A DNA stretch of 64,000 bases from a bacterium (GCA_919901855.1 CAKKQC010000001.1:62001-126000); one strand, 5' to 3'; counted from the stretch's first letter, positions 1 through 8,750 are shown. Program-made: numbers and translations. The notes: a model not told the origin generated them from the sequence alone.

Positions 1-380
1 TCATCCCCGCGCTGAACGAACACGAGATGGGGCCGATCCTCAAGGCCGCAGCCGAGGCAGGCGCCCAGTGGGCGGGCCACCAGGTCGTCCGGCTCCCCCA
101 CGCGGTCAAGGACCTGTTCGCCGAATGGCTGACCACGCACTTCCCCGACCGGGCAAAGAAGGTCCTGAACCGGATCCGGTCCGTGCACGGGGGGAAGCTC
201 AACGACGCCCGGTTCGGCGTGCGCATGAGCGGCCAGGGCATATTCGCGGAGGAGATCCACGCCATGTTCGCGATCGCGTGCAAACGCGCCGGAATGGAAT
301 CCCGGCGTGTCGAGCTCTCTACCGCCGCCTTCCGCCGTCCTTCCCTTGCCGTGCCCGGCCAGCTATCGCTCTTCGAGTAG
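1..380 (+). CDS. C-terminal part of a PA0069/Rv2578c-family radical SAM protein (5' end outside window)
   Basis: The open frame runs in from the left edge (codons in phase from base 3) and stops at 378-380. The visible residues include PALNEHE, a segment on loss of phosphate-like RLP..VK, then HFPDRAKKVLNRIR, GGKLNDARFG and GIFAEEIH, which match the conserved C-terminal half of the radical SAM family typified by Pseudomonas PA0069 and Mycobacterium Rv2578c. The radical-SAM CxxxCxxC motif lies upstream and cannot be seen. The substrate of this family is not established; DNA-repair-like chemistry has been proposed from similarity to spore photoproduct lyase. The C-terminal LSLFE looks like a natural end. 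It converges with the next gene. Confidence 0.85.
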   Translation, partial: IPALNEHEMGPILKAAAEAGAQWAGHQVVRLPHAVKDLFAEWLTTHFPDRAKKVLNRIRSVHGGKLNDARFGVRMSGQGIFAEEIHAMFAIACKRAGMESRRVELSTAAFRRPSLAVPGQLSLFE

Positions 381-420
381 TGAATCCGACAAGAGAGAGC
401 GGCACAACGAAAAGGGGCGA

Positions 421-1470
421 TTATCGCGAAGCGAGGCGACGCCCGTTGGCGGCACTCTGTCCGTCCAGCACGGGAGGGAAGAGGAGATCGCATAGTCTGT
501 TCCATGTGAGTCGAGTTGGATCAATCCGCAACATGCGACACGCTTGCAGAACGGGTCCAGGGCCTTCCGAATGGAGCAGAACGTAGGCCGAGGCTCGTTC
601 ACGCCAAGCCTTTGTGATCCGAGCAGTCGGGCGCCATCCACGGATGAAAGCGCGAAGACCTTGAGGATCATTGCCCATAGAATGCCAGAAAGGCAGACAT
701 TCATAGATGGGGTCTCCTGCTAACGCATTTCCAAAATCGAAGAAACCGGTCACATGCCAACCACCGTCCTGCCTCTTCACTGCGATGTGGGTGCCGTTCA
801 TGTCACCGTGGAGCAAGGCACGACCAGACCGGTGGGGCGTGGACGTCAGAGCCGGCAACCTGTCGCGCAATTCGGCCAGGAATTCGGTGGAGAAGCGATG
901 CGATGCGGCGCAGGCGCGAAGTGCGCGCTGCGTCCAAGCGGCAGCATCGAGGCTCGGCAGTTCACGAGGTGCAGGTATGGCATGCAATTGTCGAAGCATC
1001 TGCCCGGCCTCGCGCATGACCGTCAACCAATCCCGATGCATCAGGCGGTTCGAAACCCACCGTACAGCTGTTCCGGGAACGGGGACCATGATCAGGTAAT
1101 GCCATGTCGAGCGGTCGCATAACGTTCCACTCGCCATGATGCGTGGTACTGGAGGTTCTCCTCGAACTGCCACGGCCTGTAAAGCCGCGGATTCTCTCTT
1201 CCAGTGCTGCAATCCGACGGGAGGGTAGAACTTCACCATCACTCGGGGAGTCCTTCCCCCCACAAGAAAGACGGGGCTTGAACCGAGAAACACAGGCTGG
1301 ATGCGGGCTGGCGGAAGACCGTGCCTTGCCAGCACCACTGCAACCGGGCGGCGCCAGATGCGCAACTTGTTGTTGATCCTGCCGCACGCCTTCCATGACC
1401 CGACTTGAGGCAGCAGCCTGGTGCGCATGTGCATTGCTATCGTCATGACGTGCATCGTATCAACCAGCAT
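421..1470 (-). CDS. Aminoglycoside/hygromycin phosphotransferase-like kinase (APH family)
   Basis: Up to 349 residues. The kinase catalytic loop reads LLHGDMNGTH (Brenner-type HGD...N) and is followed by GFFDFGNALAGDPIYE, the metal-binding DFG-equivalent of APH enzymes. A VMVKFYPP segment near residue 80 fits the ATP-binding lysine. This argues for ATP-dependent phosphorylation of a small hydroxylated molecule; the substrate is unknown and need not be an antibiotic. The start is uncertain: five ATGs lie within the first 15 codons. A TACGAT box 7 nt before the ATG at 1446 would favour that later start. Base composition is visibly less GC-rich than the neighbouring enzymes, so recent acquisition is plausible. 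Confidence 0.75.
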   Translation of the reverse strand: MLVDTMHVMTIAMHMRTRLLPQVGSWKACGRINNKLRIWRRPVAVVLARHGLPPARIQPVFLGSSPVFLVGGRTPRVMVKFYPPVGLQHWKRESAALQAVAVRGEPPVPRIMASGTLCDRSTWHYLIMVPVPGTAVRWVSNRLMHRDWLTVMREAGQMLRQLHAIPAPRELPSLDAAAWTQRALRACAASHRFSTEFLAELRDRLPALTSTPHRSGRALLHGDMNGTHIAVKRQDGGWHVTGFFDFGNALAGDPIYECLPFWHSMGNDPQGLRAFIRGWRPTARITKAWRERASAYVLLHSEGPGPVLQACRMLRIDPTRLTWNRLCDLLFPPVLDGQSAANGRRLASR

Positions 1471-1607
1471 TGCCGACGGAAGTACCTTACGGAGGAAGCG
1501 GTCTCTCAGCGGACGAGGGCAAGGCGGTAGTTCAGATGGCTGTTGCGGTCAAAGTCGTGGCCTGCGGCATGCCCAAGCTGGCAGGCCGGGTAACTACATA
1601 CCTGCGC

Positions 1608-1628
1608 AAGTCACCTTGCCAGTGACTT
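1608..1628. promoter_or_regulatory. Inverted repeat, candidate AbiEi autorepression operator
   Basis: A perfect 7-bp inverted repeat, AAGTCAC at 1608-1614 and GTGACTT at 1622-1628, is separated by 7 bp. It overlaps the predicted -35 hexamer of the AbiEi-like gene. AbiEi antitoxins in studied AbiE systems repress their own promoter by binding inverted repeats, so this is a natural operator candidate. The assignment is inference from position and symmetry. Confidence 0.6.
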
Positions 1629-1644
1629 ACGTAGTCTGTAGAAT
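1616..1644 (+). promoter_or_regulatory. Sigma-70-like promoter driving the AbiEi-like gene, probably leaderless
   Basis: TTGCCA (1616-1621) and TAGAAT (1639-1644) each match the sigma-70 consensus in five of six positions, with an ideal 17-bp spacer. The ATG at 1652 begins 7 nt after the -10 box, so the predicted transcription start is at or next to the start codon. No Shine-Dalgarno sequence is needed or seen. Confidence 0.65.
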
Positions 1645-1651
1645 ATCCTCT

Positions 1652-2512
1652 ATGACCACGATCCGGAAGCCCGAAAGACCCTATGGGTCCACCCTCGGAG
1701 CGCGTCTCATGGCGTCTCTCGGACAGTCGGGGCTTAGAGTCTTCGCCATCGACGACGCGAAGCGCCTGGCCGCGAAGCTCGGAATCGGCGATCACCACCT
1801 CCGCCAGCTCCTGCATCAGCTCTCCGGGGGAAGCTGGGTCCGGAGGCTCCGGCGGGGGCTCTACGTCCTCACCGACCCCGCCGGCAGGGAGCAGTCGCCG
1901 CATCCCTTCGTCATTGCCACCAGACTCGTGCAACCGTCGGTGATCAGCCACTGGTCCGCACTCTCCCACCACGAACTGACGGAACAGGTTCCCCGGGATG
2001 TCATGGCGTGGACAACGCGGAAGATCGTCACGCCGAGCATGCGAACGAGCCAGCCCCAGCCAGCGGGCCGGAGGCACGCCTGGGTCATCGACGGCACCAG
2101 GTACCAATACCACTTCACCCAACCCGAACGGTTGTTCGGAACCGAGGAAGTCTGGATCGGCGAACACGACCGCGTCCCGATCACGGACAAGTCCCGGACG
2201 GTACTCGACATGTTCATCTCGCCCCGCATCTTCGGCGGCCTGAGCGAGACGCTCACCGTCCTGGAGGACCACCGCGACGGCATCGACCTCAAGAGACTGG
2301 TCGCATATGCCGTGCGCTATGGCCAGGGCGCCGTGGCCAAGCGGATCGGCTGGGCGCTTGAACACGTCGGTGTCCCCCGGAGCGTCCTCAAGCCACTGGC
2401 GGACCTGCCAATCGGGGGCTACCGGTTGCTCGACCCCACCCGACCGCCATCGGGTCCCTGGAACGCTCGGTGGATGCTCCGGGAGAATCTTCCGCGGAGG
2501 TCGCGGGCCTGA
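1652..2512 (+). CDS. AbiEi-type antitoxin / transcriptional regulator (orphan)
   Basis: 286 residues. The N-terminal ~80 residues (AKRLAAKLGIGDHHLRQLLHQL then WVRRLRRGLYVL) form the winged helix-turn-helix typical of AbiEi antitoxins of type IV toxin-antitoxin phage-defence systems. The middle part carries the family's hallmarks: ISHWSALSHHELTEQ, YQYHF, and ITDKSRTVLDMF preceding the C-terminal helical domain. In AbiE loci the AbiEi protein represses the promoter and neutralises the nucleotidyltransferase toxin AbiEii. Here no AbiEii-like gene follows: the next gene is convergent and unrelated. The start at 1652 is chosen from the promoter spacing; an in-frame upstream extension has no recognisable domain. 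Confidence 0.8.
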   Translation: MTTIRKPERPYGSTLGARLMASLGQSGLRVFAIDDAKRLAAKLGIGDHHLRQLLHQLSGGSWVRRLRRGLYVLTDPAGREQSPHPFVIATRLVQPSVISHWSALSHHELTEQVPRDVMAWTTRKIVTPSMRTSQPQPAGRRHAWVIDGTRYQYHFTQPERLFGTEEVWIGEHDRVPITDKSRTVLDMFISPRIFGGLSETLTVLEDHRDGIDLKRLVAYAVRYGQGAVAKRIGWALEHVGVPRSVLKPLADLPIGGYRLLDPTRPPSGPWNARWMLRENLPRRSRA

Positions 2513-2642
2513 CGGGAGATTAGGGCTTCGCGGCGAAGTCGAGGAGCGGCTGGAGGCCGGGCGCCCAGCGCCTTCAACCCGGTCCGCGCCGGCGTCCACG
2601 AGCGCCACCTTCCCGCGGCCTAGGTCGACGGCCTCCCTTCGT
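2513..2642. other. Convergent intergenic spacer with short palindromes
   Basis: A 130-bp GC-rich gap lies between two convergent genes. It holds a CTTCGC/GCGAAG palindrome near 2524-2536 and other short dyads, but no T-tract, so a classical intrinsic terminator is not evident. On the minus strand a short open stretch looks protein-like (for example KVALVDAG), which could be a gene remnant; I cannot identify it. Confidence 0.3.
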
Positions 2643-4991
2643 TCAGCCGATATGCAGGGCCAGCAGTTCGCAGGGCCCGAGGTCGAGCCGGATCGCGGGC
2701 TTGTCCGCCAGATCCTTCTCCTCGGCCTTTGCCTTGCCGTCGGCCTTGGCTTTCGCCTCGGCCGCCGCGATCTCCTTCGGCGTGAGCTTGACCTTGGTCT
2801 TGAGCGAGTCCAGGATCTGGCCCGAGGCCGCATTCGTCACCTGGCCGTCCCACGGCAGGACGATGAGCGCGTCCTTCTTCGCCGCTACCCCGGTGTTCAC
2901 GACCGCGAGGTAGGCCCCCGACTTCTCCGTCCAGATGACCCGCACGACGACCTCGGGATCGGACGACCATTCGGGCTTCCGGTCCGACCTCAGCGCCGGT
3001 AGAGCGAGGAAGGCCGCGTTGAACCGCCGCGCGTACTCGGGGAAGCCGTTCGTGTGCGTGTTCGACGCCAGGATGCCGAGCCAGAAGGGATCGCCCCAGG
3101 CGACCGCGAGGACTTCCGGCATCATGCAGAACGGCCCCGCGCGGTCGACATCCGCGACGAGGCCGCCCAGCGAGCTCCCGTCCACCCCCTCGTTGGCGCA
3201 GTACCCGCGCACCACCGCGAGGCCGTCAGGCCCGCGGAACGCGTCGAACGACGTGGCCGAGAGCCCCATGTACATCCGGCCGACCGGGTACGTGAAAGCC
3301 ACGCCCTTCGTGTCCCAGTAACGGCCGGGGTCGGCGGGCGGCGTCGCGTTGTGCCACTCGAATCCGCCGCGGTCGCGCGGGAAGGCCTGGGTCGCCTTGA
3401 GGTGCCGCTCCTCGCCGACGACCCGGCGGAGGCTGAGCGCCTCGCCCCATGCGCCCGAGGGTCCCTGGAGATTCCCGCGGAAATCGGCGGGTACGTCGGT
3501 CACGACGAGCGGGGTCCGGTCGGAGAGGGGGGGCCCGAGGGGATCGGTCCACGGCGTCACGAGCACCTCGGCCTTCGGGAACCCCGACCGCAGGGCGTCC
3601 CGCAGCCCCGCGAGGAATTCCTGGCGCTTTCCGAGCCACCACCCCTCGTAGCGGCCGCGCAGGTCGGCGTCCTTGGCAAACTGGTCGCGCGGCGGCGGCC
3701 AGTTGCCGTTCGCGTCGGCCGCGAACCGGGCGATGACGGCGTCGGCGTAGCTGACCGGCCAGGAGGCCGTCCGCGTCCGGAACCAGACCGCGGGGATGCG
3801 GAACCGGTCGCGGTACTTGAGCACCGTGCGGTCCAGGAGGCGCCTGGCGTCGTCGAGGCTCGAGGGGTCCGTCACGTCGAGGTGCCCGGGCTCGCCCCCG
3901 GGGACGTTCGTGTAGGGCTGGCGGTCTCCGCGCGCGAGCGGCCGGCACCGCACCTGCCGGTTGAGCGACAGGCTCCCCGCGTACTCGAAGTACGGGACCA
4001 CCTCAAGCCCCTGCGCGTCGAACGTCTGGAGCATCTTCTCCCAGCGGAGGGCGTCCCGCGGCGGCGCGAACCAGTCCTCGTCCCCGGCGTCCCAGCCCTG
4101 GTTGCGGCCGGCGGTTAGGAGATCCGGCGCGATCGCGTTCATCCCCAGGAACCGGGCCTGCCGCGCCCGGAACTCGAAAAACGCCTCCATGTTGTCGACG
4201 CCCGCCTCCCCCTCGCCGTCGCCCTCCGTGATCGCGGCCGACCAGGCTTCGCGGGCGAAGACCCGCCGGTGCGGAAGATTCTCCGGCAGGTGCGGCTCGA
4301 GAACGAAGACGCCGGGGTCCGGCACCTCGAATAGCCGGATCCGGGCCGCCGCCGCCCCGGCCGAGACGGGATCGTCCTGGTTCGAGGGCGCGAGGATCGC
4401 GACCCAGAACCCGTCCGGGGGGGCCAGCGGGCGGCGCATGGGCGAGCGCGTGAGCACGAGGTCCGCCGTCCGGTCGTGGAGGAAGAAGAAGAGCTCTTGG
4501 GTCACGTACTTCCGCGCGTGCGGAATGCGGTTGATGGATTCGGCGTGGCTGTCGGAGACGCCCCAGAGCCGGTCCCCGAGCGCGCCCCCCGTTGCCACCC
4601 CCCGGATCATGTCGCACCCGCGGTTCACGACGATGGCCGACCTAGGCCGGTCGTCGGGCAGGTCGATCGCGAGGACGTACGCCCCGCGGGCCACGAGTCC
4701 CTTCCCGGCCCCGATTCGCCACGCCATCCACCGGGGTTTGCCGCCCGGCGAGACGACCCGGCAGTCGCGGCCCAGGATCGTGGCGACCCCGGAGACCTCC
4801 TCGCCGGACTCGCGGAACGGATGGCGGTCCCGGCTGCTCCCGCACAGGACCTCGTCCACGAGCGGGAGCTGGCCGAAGGGCGCCCCCGCGTCCGCCATCG
4901 GCCGGCTCGCAGCAGCGAGCGTAGAGGATTCCATTGCAGCCGGGATGTCCGGCCGCAGAAAGCACGCGATCAGCAGGACTGGTGCGGTCAC
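2643..4991 (-). CDS. Secreted glycoside-hydrolase-like protein, family not recognised
   Basis: 782 residues from a GTG at 4991. The N-terminus has a short hydrophobic stretch (VLLIACFL) consistent with a signal or lipoprotein signal. The middle (roughly residues 280-640) alternates strand and helix features like a TIM barrel, with VVPYFEYAGSLSL, TDPSSLDDARRLLDRTV, AVWFRTRTASWPVSY and VLVTPWTD. A C-terminal beta-sandwich-like tail ends in LDLGPCELLALHIG, like the last domain of many glycosidases. Between them lies a charged lysine/alanine-rich insertion (about residues 725-765). I cannot point to a catalytic pair or substrate. An 8-codon upstream ORF ends on its start codon. It is convergent with the AbiEi-like gene. 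Confidence 0.6.
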   Translation of the reverse strand: MTAPVLLIACFLRPDIPAAMESSTLAAASRPMADAGAPFGQLPLVDEVLCGSSRDRHPFRESGEEVSGVATILGRDCRVVSPGGKPRWMAWRIGAGKGLVARGAYVLAIDLPDDRPRSAIVVNRGCDMIRGVATGGALGDRLWGVSDSHAESINRIPHARKYVTQELFFFLHDRTADLVLTRSPMRRPLAPPDGFWVAILAPSNQDDPVSAGAAAARIRLFEVPDPGVFVLEPHLPENLPHRRVFAREAWSAAITEGDGEGEAGVDNMEAFFEFRARQARFLGMNAIAPDLLTAGRNQGWDAGDEDWFAPPRDALRWEKMLQTFDAQGLEVVPYFEYAGSLSLNRQVRCRPLARGDRQPYTNVPGGEPGHLDVTDPSSLDDARRLLDRTVLKYRDRFRIPAVWFRTRTASWPVSYADAVIARFAADANGNWPPPRDQFAKDADLRGRYEGWWLGKRQEFLAGLRDALRSGFPKAEVLVTPWTDPLGPPLSDRTPLVVTDVPADFRGNLQGPSGAWGEALSLRRVVGEERHLKATQAFPRDRGGFEWHNATPPADPGRYWDTKGVAFTYPVGRMYMGLSATSFDAFRGPDGLAVVRGYCANEGVDGSSLGGLVADVDRAGPFCMMPEVLAVAWGDPFWLGILASNTHTNGFPEYARRFNAAFLALPALRSDRKPEWSSDPEVVVRVIWTEKSGAYLAVVNTGVAAKKDALIVLPWDGQVTNAASGQILDSLKTKVKLTPKEIAAAEAKAKADGKAKAEEKDLADKPAIRLDLGPCELLALHIG

Positions 4992-5027
4992 GGCTGAAGC
5001 CTGGAAGCCATATCAGTCTTCAATATA
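4988..5027 (-). promoter_or_regulatory. -10 box plus 7-residue leader ORF overlapping the glycosidase start
   Basis: On the minus strand a TATATT box (5022-5027) is followed 10 nt later by an ATG at 5011 opening a mini-ORF, MASRLQP. Its TGA (4990-4988) overlaps the GTG start at 4991-4989. This would allow leaderless initiation on the mini-ORF and reinitiation on the large gene. It is inference only; the box and overlap are seen directly. Confidence 0.35.
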
Positions 5028-5044
5028 CATCCCGGCCCGATGCC

Positions 5045-6247
5045 CTATTTCGACGCCTTGCCGGCCGCGGTCGCGAGGAGGCCGAGCCCGTAGGCGAAGT
5101 CCTTCTCGCGGATGATCAGGGGCGGCGTCAGCCGGAGCACCTTCTCGTCGTGCAGGGACTGCCCCACGAGGATGCACTTGCCCCGGCAGGCGGCCACCAG
5201 CTTCCGCGCCTGCTCGACGGAGACGCACTCGATCCCGAGCAGGAGGCCCCTGCCCCGGACTGCGGCCACCGTGCCCTTCTTCGCCAGCCCCGCCAGCCGG
5301 TCCAGCGCCAGCTCGCCGAGCCGGGCCGCCCGCGCGGGCAGGTCGAGGCCCATGGTCAGCTCGAGCGCCATCTTCCCCGCGGCACAACTCACCGGGTGGC
5401 CGCCGAAGGTCGTCAGGTGCGTGAGGGGCGGATCCACGGCCAGCGTGCGCATGAGCCGGGACGTCGCCAGGAAGGCGCCGAGGGGAAGCCCCCCGCCGAG
5501 CGCCTTGGCCAGGACGAGTACGTCGGGCTTGACCCCCCAATGGTCGCCCGCCCAGAGCGTGCCGGTCCGGCCCATGCCGGTCTGGACCTCGTCCAGGATC
5601 AGGAGCGCGCCGGTGTCGTCACAGCGCTTGCGAAGCGCGGGCAGGAACCCGTCGCCGGGGACGCGCACGCCCCCCTCGGCCTGGATCGGCTCGACGATGA
5701 CCCCCGCGACCTCCTTCGTGATCTTCGAGAGCGCGGTGAGGTCGCCGAACGGCAGGAACGCGACATCGGGGAGCAGGGGCTCGAACGGCGCGCGCAGGGC
5801 GGGCACCCCGAGCACCGAGAGCGCGCCCATCGTGTCGCCGTGGTAGCTGCCCTCGAAGGCGACCAGCTTCTTCCGCCCGGTCGCCTTCCGCGCGACCTTG
5901 AGCGCGCCCTCGACCGCCTCGGCGCCGGAGTTCGTGAAGTACACGCGCGCCTCGGCCATCGGCGCGAGCCCGCACAGGAGTTTCGCGTACTCCACCTGCG
6001 CCTCCTGCACGTACTCGCCCCAGACCATGACGTGCAGGTGCCGGTTGAGCTGGACCCGGATCGCGTCGATGACCTGCGGGTGCCGGTGGCCGGTGTTCGC
6101 CACCCCGATCCCGCCGAGCAGGTCGAGGTAGCGCTTGCCATCTGCCCCCTTGATCCACGCCCCCTCGGCCGAAAGGACCTCGAGCCCGTCGGGCTCGTTC
6201 GAGGTCTGGGCCAGGTACTTCATGAAGTCGTCGCGCCGGCCCGTCAT
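5045..6247 (-). CDS. Class III pyridoxal-phosphate aminotransferase (acetylornithine/4-aminobutyrate-like)
   Basis: 400 residues, normal for the family. Class III landmarks are FTNSGAEAVEGALK, AFEGSYHGDTMGALS, GVIVEPIQAEGG, ILDEVQTGMGRTG, and VLVLAKALGGGLPLGA with the Schiff-base lysine, then TTFGGHPVSCAAG. The fold transfers an amino group between an amino acid and an aldehyde or keto acid. Its ATG overlaps the TGA of the LuxC-like gene by 4 bp, so it is the last member of a LuxE-LuxC-aminotransferase operon. That context makes a role other than arginine synthesis likely; amination of the long-chain aldehyde made by LuxC is the obvious hypothesis. No other arginine genes are nearby. Confidence 0.88.
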   Translation of the reverse strand: MTGRRDDFMKYLAQTSNEPDGLEVLSAEGAWIKGADGKRYLDLLGGIGVANTGHRHPQVIDAIRVQLNRHLHVMVWGEYVQEAQVEYAKLLCGLAPMAEARVYFTNSGAEAVEGALKVARKATGRKKLVAFEGSYHGDTMGALSVLGVPALRAPFEPLLPDVAFLPFGDLTALSKITKEVAGVIVEPIQAEGGVRVPGDGFLPALRKRCDDTGALLILDEVQTGMGRTGTLWAGDHWGVKPDVLVLAKALGGGLPLGAFLATSRLMRTLAVDPPLTHLTTFGGHPVSCAAGKMALELTMGLDLPARAARLGELALDRLAGLAKKGTVAAVRGRGLLLGIECVSVEQARKLVAACRGKCILVGQSLHDEKVLRLTPPLIIREKDFAYGLGLLATAAGKASK

Positions 6248-7638
6248 CGCGACTCCAGCCGCGTCCAGTTCAGGAGCCGGCGGAACGGGGACGCGCCTCC
6301 GTGCGGCCAGGCGAGGGGCGGGGTCTGGAGCTTGCCGAAGTCCGTGAGGCGCGTGAGCCCGGCCCCCGCCTTGACCTCGGCCAACTCCCGGCGCCGGGCA
6401 TCGGGACCCGCAAACGCGATGGCATGGATCACGGCCAGATCGGTCCTGGTAGTCTTCATCGTCAGGTCCGCGTAGTCCCGAAAGGGCGCAATCCAGACCG
6501 TGCGGTAGAGCGGGACAGCGGGCATCGGTAGTTCCTCATCGTACAGGACCGTCCAGTCCAGTCCCCGGGGCGACGCCGCGCAACGCGACGGCTTGCCCGC
6601 CTGCATCCGGGCCCGGATGCGCGCGCGCCAGCTCTGGGTGAGCGCGGCCGTGTCGCGATCGGGCCGGCCGGCCGGAAGGGCGGTCGCCGCGACCGGCATC
6701 GCCCCGGCGATCGAGGTCACGACCTCGCCGGGTTCCATGAGCCCTCCGCGCTCGACGAAGACCGCCGAGAGCGAGAGGCAGCCGCGGCCGTCGTAGAGGA
6801 GGGCGTCCCGGGCCGCGGCCGCGGCGACCGCCTCGAACCGGCCCGGGTTCTGGGCCTCGCGTGCCACGACCCCCACGGCGATCCGCGGACCGTGCGCGAC
6901 GAAGGGGACGCCCGCCGGGAGTCGGCGGGCCAGCGAGACGATGGCGGGGTCGTCGCCGTACGCGATCAGGGCTCCGGCGCCCCGTAGGACCTCGGCTTCG
7001 ACCCGTTCGTCCCCACCCGTCCACGGGAGCACGGCGAGCGCGGCGCCCAGCTCCGGCGACTTCGCCGCCACCGTCGCGGCGAACAGCGCGGCAGTCAGCG
7101 GGTCCTCGCGCGCCGGCTTGAGCAGGCACGGCGTCCGCATCACGAGACAGGCCAGGAGCGTCGGGAGCCAGACCAGCGGCACATTGCCGGGCAGGACGTG
7201 GACCGCGAGCCGGGGACCCAGCGCGCGGACCATGGCGCCGTCCGGGCCGGCCACGAACCCGTCGAGCGCGGCCACGGGCGAGACCTCGGCCCGAACCCAG
7301 TCCTTGAGGTGGGGCGAGGCGCAGGCTTCGAGCAGGGGCACGAACGGCACGGTCACGCGCGGGACGCCGGCCGCCTCGACATAGGCCTCCTCCGCGAGCC
7401 GCCGTGGCTCCGAATCCGGAGCTATCCACGCGGCCACCGCGGCGTCGAGCGCCCGGATGATGGCGTCGGTCGACATGGCCGCGATCGCCCCTCGCCCACT
7501 TGCGGCACCGAAGACGGTCGATAGCGCGAGCGCCGGCGTGACCTCGGGCGTCTCGATCGTGAGGGCCCCGAGCGTCGCAAACCGGCCCGGCGGCGGCTCC
7601 ACCCCGGGTGGGAGCCAGTACCCGCGCACGGGCATCAT
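6244..7638 (-). CDS. LuxC-like acyl-CoA / fatty acyl reductase
   Basis: 464 residues. It resembles the LuxC subunit of fatty acid reductase, an aldehyde-dehydrogenase-fold enzyme reducing activated acyl groups to aldehydes with NADPH. Seen features: VHVLPGNVPLVWLPTLLACLVMRTP (the LuxC pyridine-nucleotide region, shown here in outline), LLKPAREDPLTAALFA, and DGRGCLSLSAVFVE, where the cysteine fits the acyl-accepting catalytic residue. The C-terminal QTPPLAWPHGG segment is also LuxC-like. I chose the ATG at 7638 because it lies at the LuxE stop codon (4-bp overlap); the reading frame stays open upstream but that part is antisense shadow of luxE. No luciferase genes (luxA/luxB) are present. Confidence 0.85.
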   Translation of the reverse strand: MMPVRGYWLPPGVEPPPGRFATLGALTIETPEVTPALALSTVFGAASGRGAIAAMSTDAIIRALDAAVAAWIAPDSEPRRLAEEAYVEAAGVPRVTVPFVPLLEACASPHLKDWVRAEVSPVAALDGFVAGPDGAMVRALGPRLAVHVLPGNVPLVWLPTLLACLVMRTPCLLKPAREDPLTAALFAATVAAKSPELGAALAVLPWTGGDERVEAEVLRGAGALIAYGDDPAIVSLARRLPAGVPFVAHGPRIAVGVVAREAQNPGRFEAVAAAAARDALLYDGRGCLSLSAVFVERGGLMEPGEVVTSIAGAMPVAATALPAGRPDRDTAALTQSWRARIRARMQAGKPSRCAASPRGLDWTVLYDEELPMPAVPLYRTVWIAPFRDYADLTMKTTRTDLAVIHAIAFAGPDARRRELAEVKAGAGLTRLTDFGKLQTPPLAWPHGGASPFRRLLNWTRLESR

Positions 7639-8738
7639 GGCGCCGCCACCACGGCCTGCAACTCCTCGAAGGTGAGGCCGCACCCCCGCGCTTCGGATGC
7701 GCGCGGTCGCCCCTCGAGAATGAACCCGTCCTGGCCAAGCCGCCCGAAGTCCTCGGTCAGCACCGCGGCCACGCTGCCGACGTTGGCGAGGTCCACGAAG
7801 CGCAGGAGCCCGGACGCCCCCGCGGGGACCGGTTCCAGCGTGACGGGGTCCACGACCGAGACCGCGAGCCACGGCGGCGGGAGCTTGATCCGGGGGACGT
7901 CCAGCGTGCCCTGCGGAGTTCCGGCGAGCACGCGGTCGTAGGCTTGCGAACACAGCTCGGTCATCCCGTACTCGTTCACGCACCGCTCCGGCGGGATCCC
8001 GAGCGTCCCCGCGACGCGACGGTAGAGCGCGGCCTGGAACGCCTCGGCCGGCAGCGGCGCGGCCAACCGCGCGCCCTTCTGGCCGCCCGTGTCCATGAGC
8101 CGGCTCCCGCCGGGGAGCGCGACCCGGAGCCCCGTCGCGTCGCAGTAGTCGAGGAACGCGCCCAGCGCCGCGCTTGTGGCCGCGATCAGCACCGGCACGC
8201 TCCCGCGCTGGGCGTCGAGGAGCGCCTCGGCCAGCCGGTCCCGCTCGAGGCCGCTCGCCCCGACGAACCAGCCGCTCCCGGACTCCCCGTGCGCCTCGAG
8301 GACCCAGCCGAGCATCCGGGACAACGACGAGTGGGGACGCAGCTCGGGCGGCGGTGCGAGGACTAGCGTCCTCAGCTTCCAGCCTTCGGGGAGCAGGCAC
8401 CGGGCGAAGTGCGCGAGGGCGCCGGCGCGGTACGGCTCGAGATCGGGGAGGAAGTGCCGCCCGCGCCCCGTCCCCGTCGTCCCCGAGGTCCGGAACTCGG
8501 CGGCCGGCGTGCCGCAGACGAACTCGAGCTCCTTGAATGCGGCCACGGGCACCGCCGGGATCGCGGCCACGGTGGTGACGGTGACGGGGGCCACCCCCGC
8601 GCCGTCACACCACGCGCGGTAGGCGGGATTGGCGCCGTGCTGGTGGGCGAAGACGTCGAGGGCGAGGGACTCGAAGGGCTCGGACGACCCGGCGGAGCCC
8701 TGAAACCGGAGGACCCGATCCCGGATCGCGTCAGCCAC
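7635..8738 (-). CDS. LuxE-like acyl-protein synthetase (fatty acid-activating)
   Basis: 367 residues. LuxE activates a fatty acid as acyl-AMP and passes it to LuxC. Diagnostic motifs are FRTSGTTGTGRGRHF (adenylate-forming motif, from about residue 105) and CVNEYGMTELCSQAYD (LuxE signature, near residue 245). The C-terminal part has RFVDLANVGSVAAVLTEDFG as in LuxE. It begins 12 nt downstream of a small membrane protein gene and overlaps the LuxC-like gene, so the pair should be made together. With LuxC it would convert fatty acids to fatty aldehydes in the cytoplasm. Confidence 0.85.
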   Translation of the reverse strand: MADAIRDRVLRFQGSAGSSEPFESLALDVFAHQHGANPAYRAWCDGAGVAPVTVTTVAAIPAVPVAAFKELEFVCGTPAAEFRTSGTTGTGRGRHFLPDLEPYRAGALAHFARCLLPEGWKLRTLVLAPPPELRPHSSLSRMLGWVLEAHGESGSGWFVGASGLERDRLAEALLDAQRGSVPVLIAATSAALGAFLDYCDATGLRVALPGGSRLMDTGGQKGARLAAPLPAEAFQAALYRRVAGTLGIPPERCVNEYGMTELCSQAYDRVLAGTPQGTLDVPRIKLPPPWLAVSVVDPVTLEPVPAGASGLLRFVDLANVGSVAAVLTEDFGRLGQDGFILEGRPRASEARGCGLTFEELQAVVAAP

Positions 8739-8750
8739 GGCGGGGACCGG

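Noticed and set aside
68-586. Long Arg/Pro-rich open frames overlapping the radical SAM gene
   Set aside because: Composition is typical of an out-of-phase reading of GC-rich coding DNA; no domain or start signal.
7639-8400. N-terminal extension of the LuxC-like frame
   Set aside because: The stretch is antiphase to luxE, Arg/Gly/Pro-rich and without homology; the ATG at the luxE stop is the natural start.
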